A DNA stretch of 5,439 nt, from the NCBI GenBank assembly GCA_020027365.1, contig JAHRAJ010000042.1:1-5439 (forward strand), given 5' to 3'. Source of the DNA: Cenarchaeum sp. (GTDB lineage: Archaea > Thermoproteota > Nitrososphaeria > Nitrososphaerales > Nitrosopumilaceae). Positions 4,750-5,439 of the stretch are shown here, piece after piece (position 1 is the first letter of the stretch; the number at the start of each line of letters is the position of its first letter). The position numbers and the translations under genes were made by a program. The notes under the pieces were generated by a model. It saw only the letters and a program-made list of their open reading frames with translations. It was not told the DNA's origin and ran no database searches.

Positions 4750-5439
4750 CTACATCCGGTCGGGCGCGTTGACGCCCAGCAGGGACAGGGCCTGTCTGAT
4801 GGTCGACTCAAACGAGAGGACCAGACACATGCGCGCGTTCGTGGCGGCCCGGTCTTCCATGTCGATTACCCTGACATGCTCGTAAAACGAGTTGAACGCC
4901 ACGGCCAGATCATGGCAGTACCGCGCGACCACCTTGGGCGACAGGTTTCTTGCGGCATCGCCCACAGTATCAGGAAACATTCCGATTCTCTTTACCAAGT
5001 CCGCCTCGTATGCGCCGCCCAAAAGCGAGTAATCGGCGTCAAGATCCGGTTTGTCCCCCGCCTTTTCAAGTATCCGGGCCGCGCGGGCATGTGCATACTG
5101 CACATACGGGGCCGTGTCCCCCTCCATGCCAAGAGATTTGTTTAGATCAAACCTAATCGGCTTGTCCAAATCCTGCCGGATCATCTCGTACCGGATTGTC
5201 CCGATCGCCACATCCCTTGCCACCTCCCCCGCCTCTTCATCCGACAGCCCGGGGTTGCGCCGCCTCGTCTCGTCCAACGCCCTTGCGGTAAGCATCCCCA
5301 CCACATCGTCGGCGTTGACATAAATCCCCTTGCGGCCAGACATCTGCGCATCACCCCCCGCCGCCTTTTTCTTCTTCCCATCCCCCTCCGCAGCCGCGGC
5401 GCCTCCCCCCAGCATCCCGGCAGTCTCGGCACTCAGCGT
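4750..5439 (-). CDS. argS: Arginyl-tRNA synthetase, C-terminal part (partial)
   Basis: Class I synthetase that charges tRNA-Arg. The frame is open to the right edge, so the N-terminal domain and HIGH motif are missing; 229 residues remain. Visible in order: a Gly/Ala/Lys low-complexity stretch at about 9-30; the KMSKS-type loop QMSGRKGIYVNADDVV at 32-47; the catalytic-domain end RYEMIRQDLDKPIRFDLNKSL; GDTAPYVQYAHARAARIL, a strong ArgRS hallmark beginning the DALR anticodon-binding domain; and the conserved end with ARYCHDLAVAFNSFYEHVRV and LSLLGVNAPDRM. An internal ATG at 5415 is not a real start, because the coding sequence continues upstream. The low-complexity stretch appears to be inserted directly before the MSGRKG loop, where the families I know have only a few residues. 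A 67-nt gap with a G-rich tract and a TATA box separates it from trmI. Confidence 0.95.
   Translation of the reverse strand, partial: TLSAETAGMLGGGAAAAEGDGKKKKAAGGDAQMSGRKGIYVNADDVVGMLTARALDETRRRNPGLSDEEAGEVARDVAIGTIRYEMIRQDLDKPIRFDLNKSLGMEGDTAPYVQYAHARAARILEKAGDKPDLDADYSLLGGAYEADLVKRIGMFPDTVGDAARNLSPKVVARYCHDLAVAFNSFYEHVRVIDMEDRAATNARMCLVLSFESTIRQALSLLGVNAPDRM

Overview
The window is a compact, GC-rich stretch of archaeal chromosome. Several features point to archaea: a short-propeptide archaeal-type proteasome beta subunit, an MCT-1/Tma20-type PUA protein, a TrmI-type tRNA methyltransferase, AT-rich TATA-like boxes placed for leaderless transcripts, and frequent GTG/TTG starts. The protein flavour and high GC resemble the marine ammonia-oxidising archaea (Thaumarchaeota/Nitrososphaeria), and Cenarchaeum symbiosum is my best guess. 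That assignment is from memory and was not checked by any search. Everything recognisable is housekeeping: no mobile element, CRISPR array, tRNA or rRNA is visible.

Layout. Plus strand, left to right: the C-terminal tail of an upstream gene made of Gly/Arg/Lys-rich repeats (to 163); msrB, methionine sulfoxide reductase B (160-594); hom, homoserine dehydrogenase (643-1656); and a PUA-domain protein of the MCT-1/Tma20 type (1653-2159). Minus strand, read from the right edge: the C-terminal part of arginyl-tRNA synthetase argS (5439-4750); the tRNA m1A methyltransferase trmI (4682-3720); ADP/ATP-dependent NAD(P)H-hydrate dehydratase nnrD (3723-2824); and a proteasome beta subunit (2770-2156). 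The two gene groups converge, and their stop codons interlock in one palindromic CTAG at 2156-2159. No gap between genes exceeds 60 bp.

How the genes relate. Three same-strand junctions overlap by about 4 nt (upstream tail/msrB, hom/PUA, trmI/nnrD), which suggests coupled translation. The joined functions have no obvious pathway link. The minus-strand set mixes translation (ArgRS, TrmI), metabolite repair (NnrD) and protein turnover (proteasome). Its trmI and psmB genes each have their own TTATTAT box.

Most notable points. The proteasome subunit has Ala where the catalytic N-terminal Thr should be. Three of the eight proteins carry similar Gly/Ala/Lys/Arg low-complexity segments: the upstream tail, the TrmI C-terminus, and an insertion just before the MSGRKG (KMSKS-type) loop of ArgRS. 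A 19-nt G homopolymer lies in the upstream reading frame. MsrB lacks the usual resolving Cys but has an extra CxxC. I did not find a coherent novel system; the interest lies in these variations on known genes.
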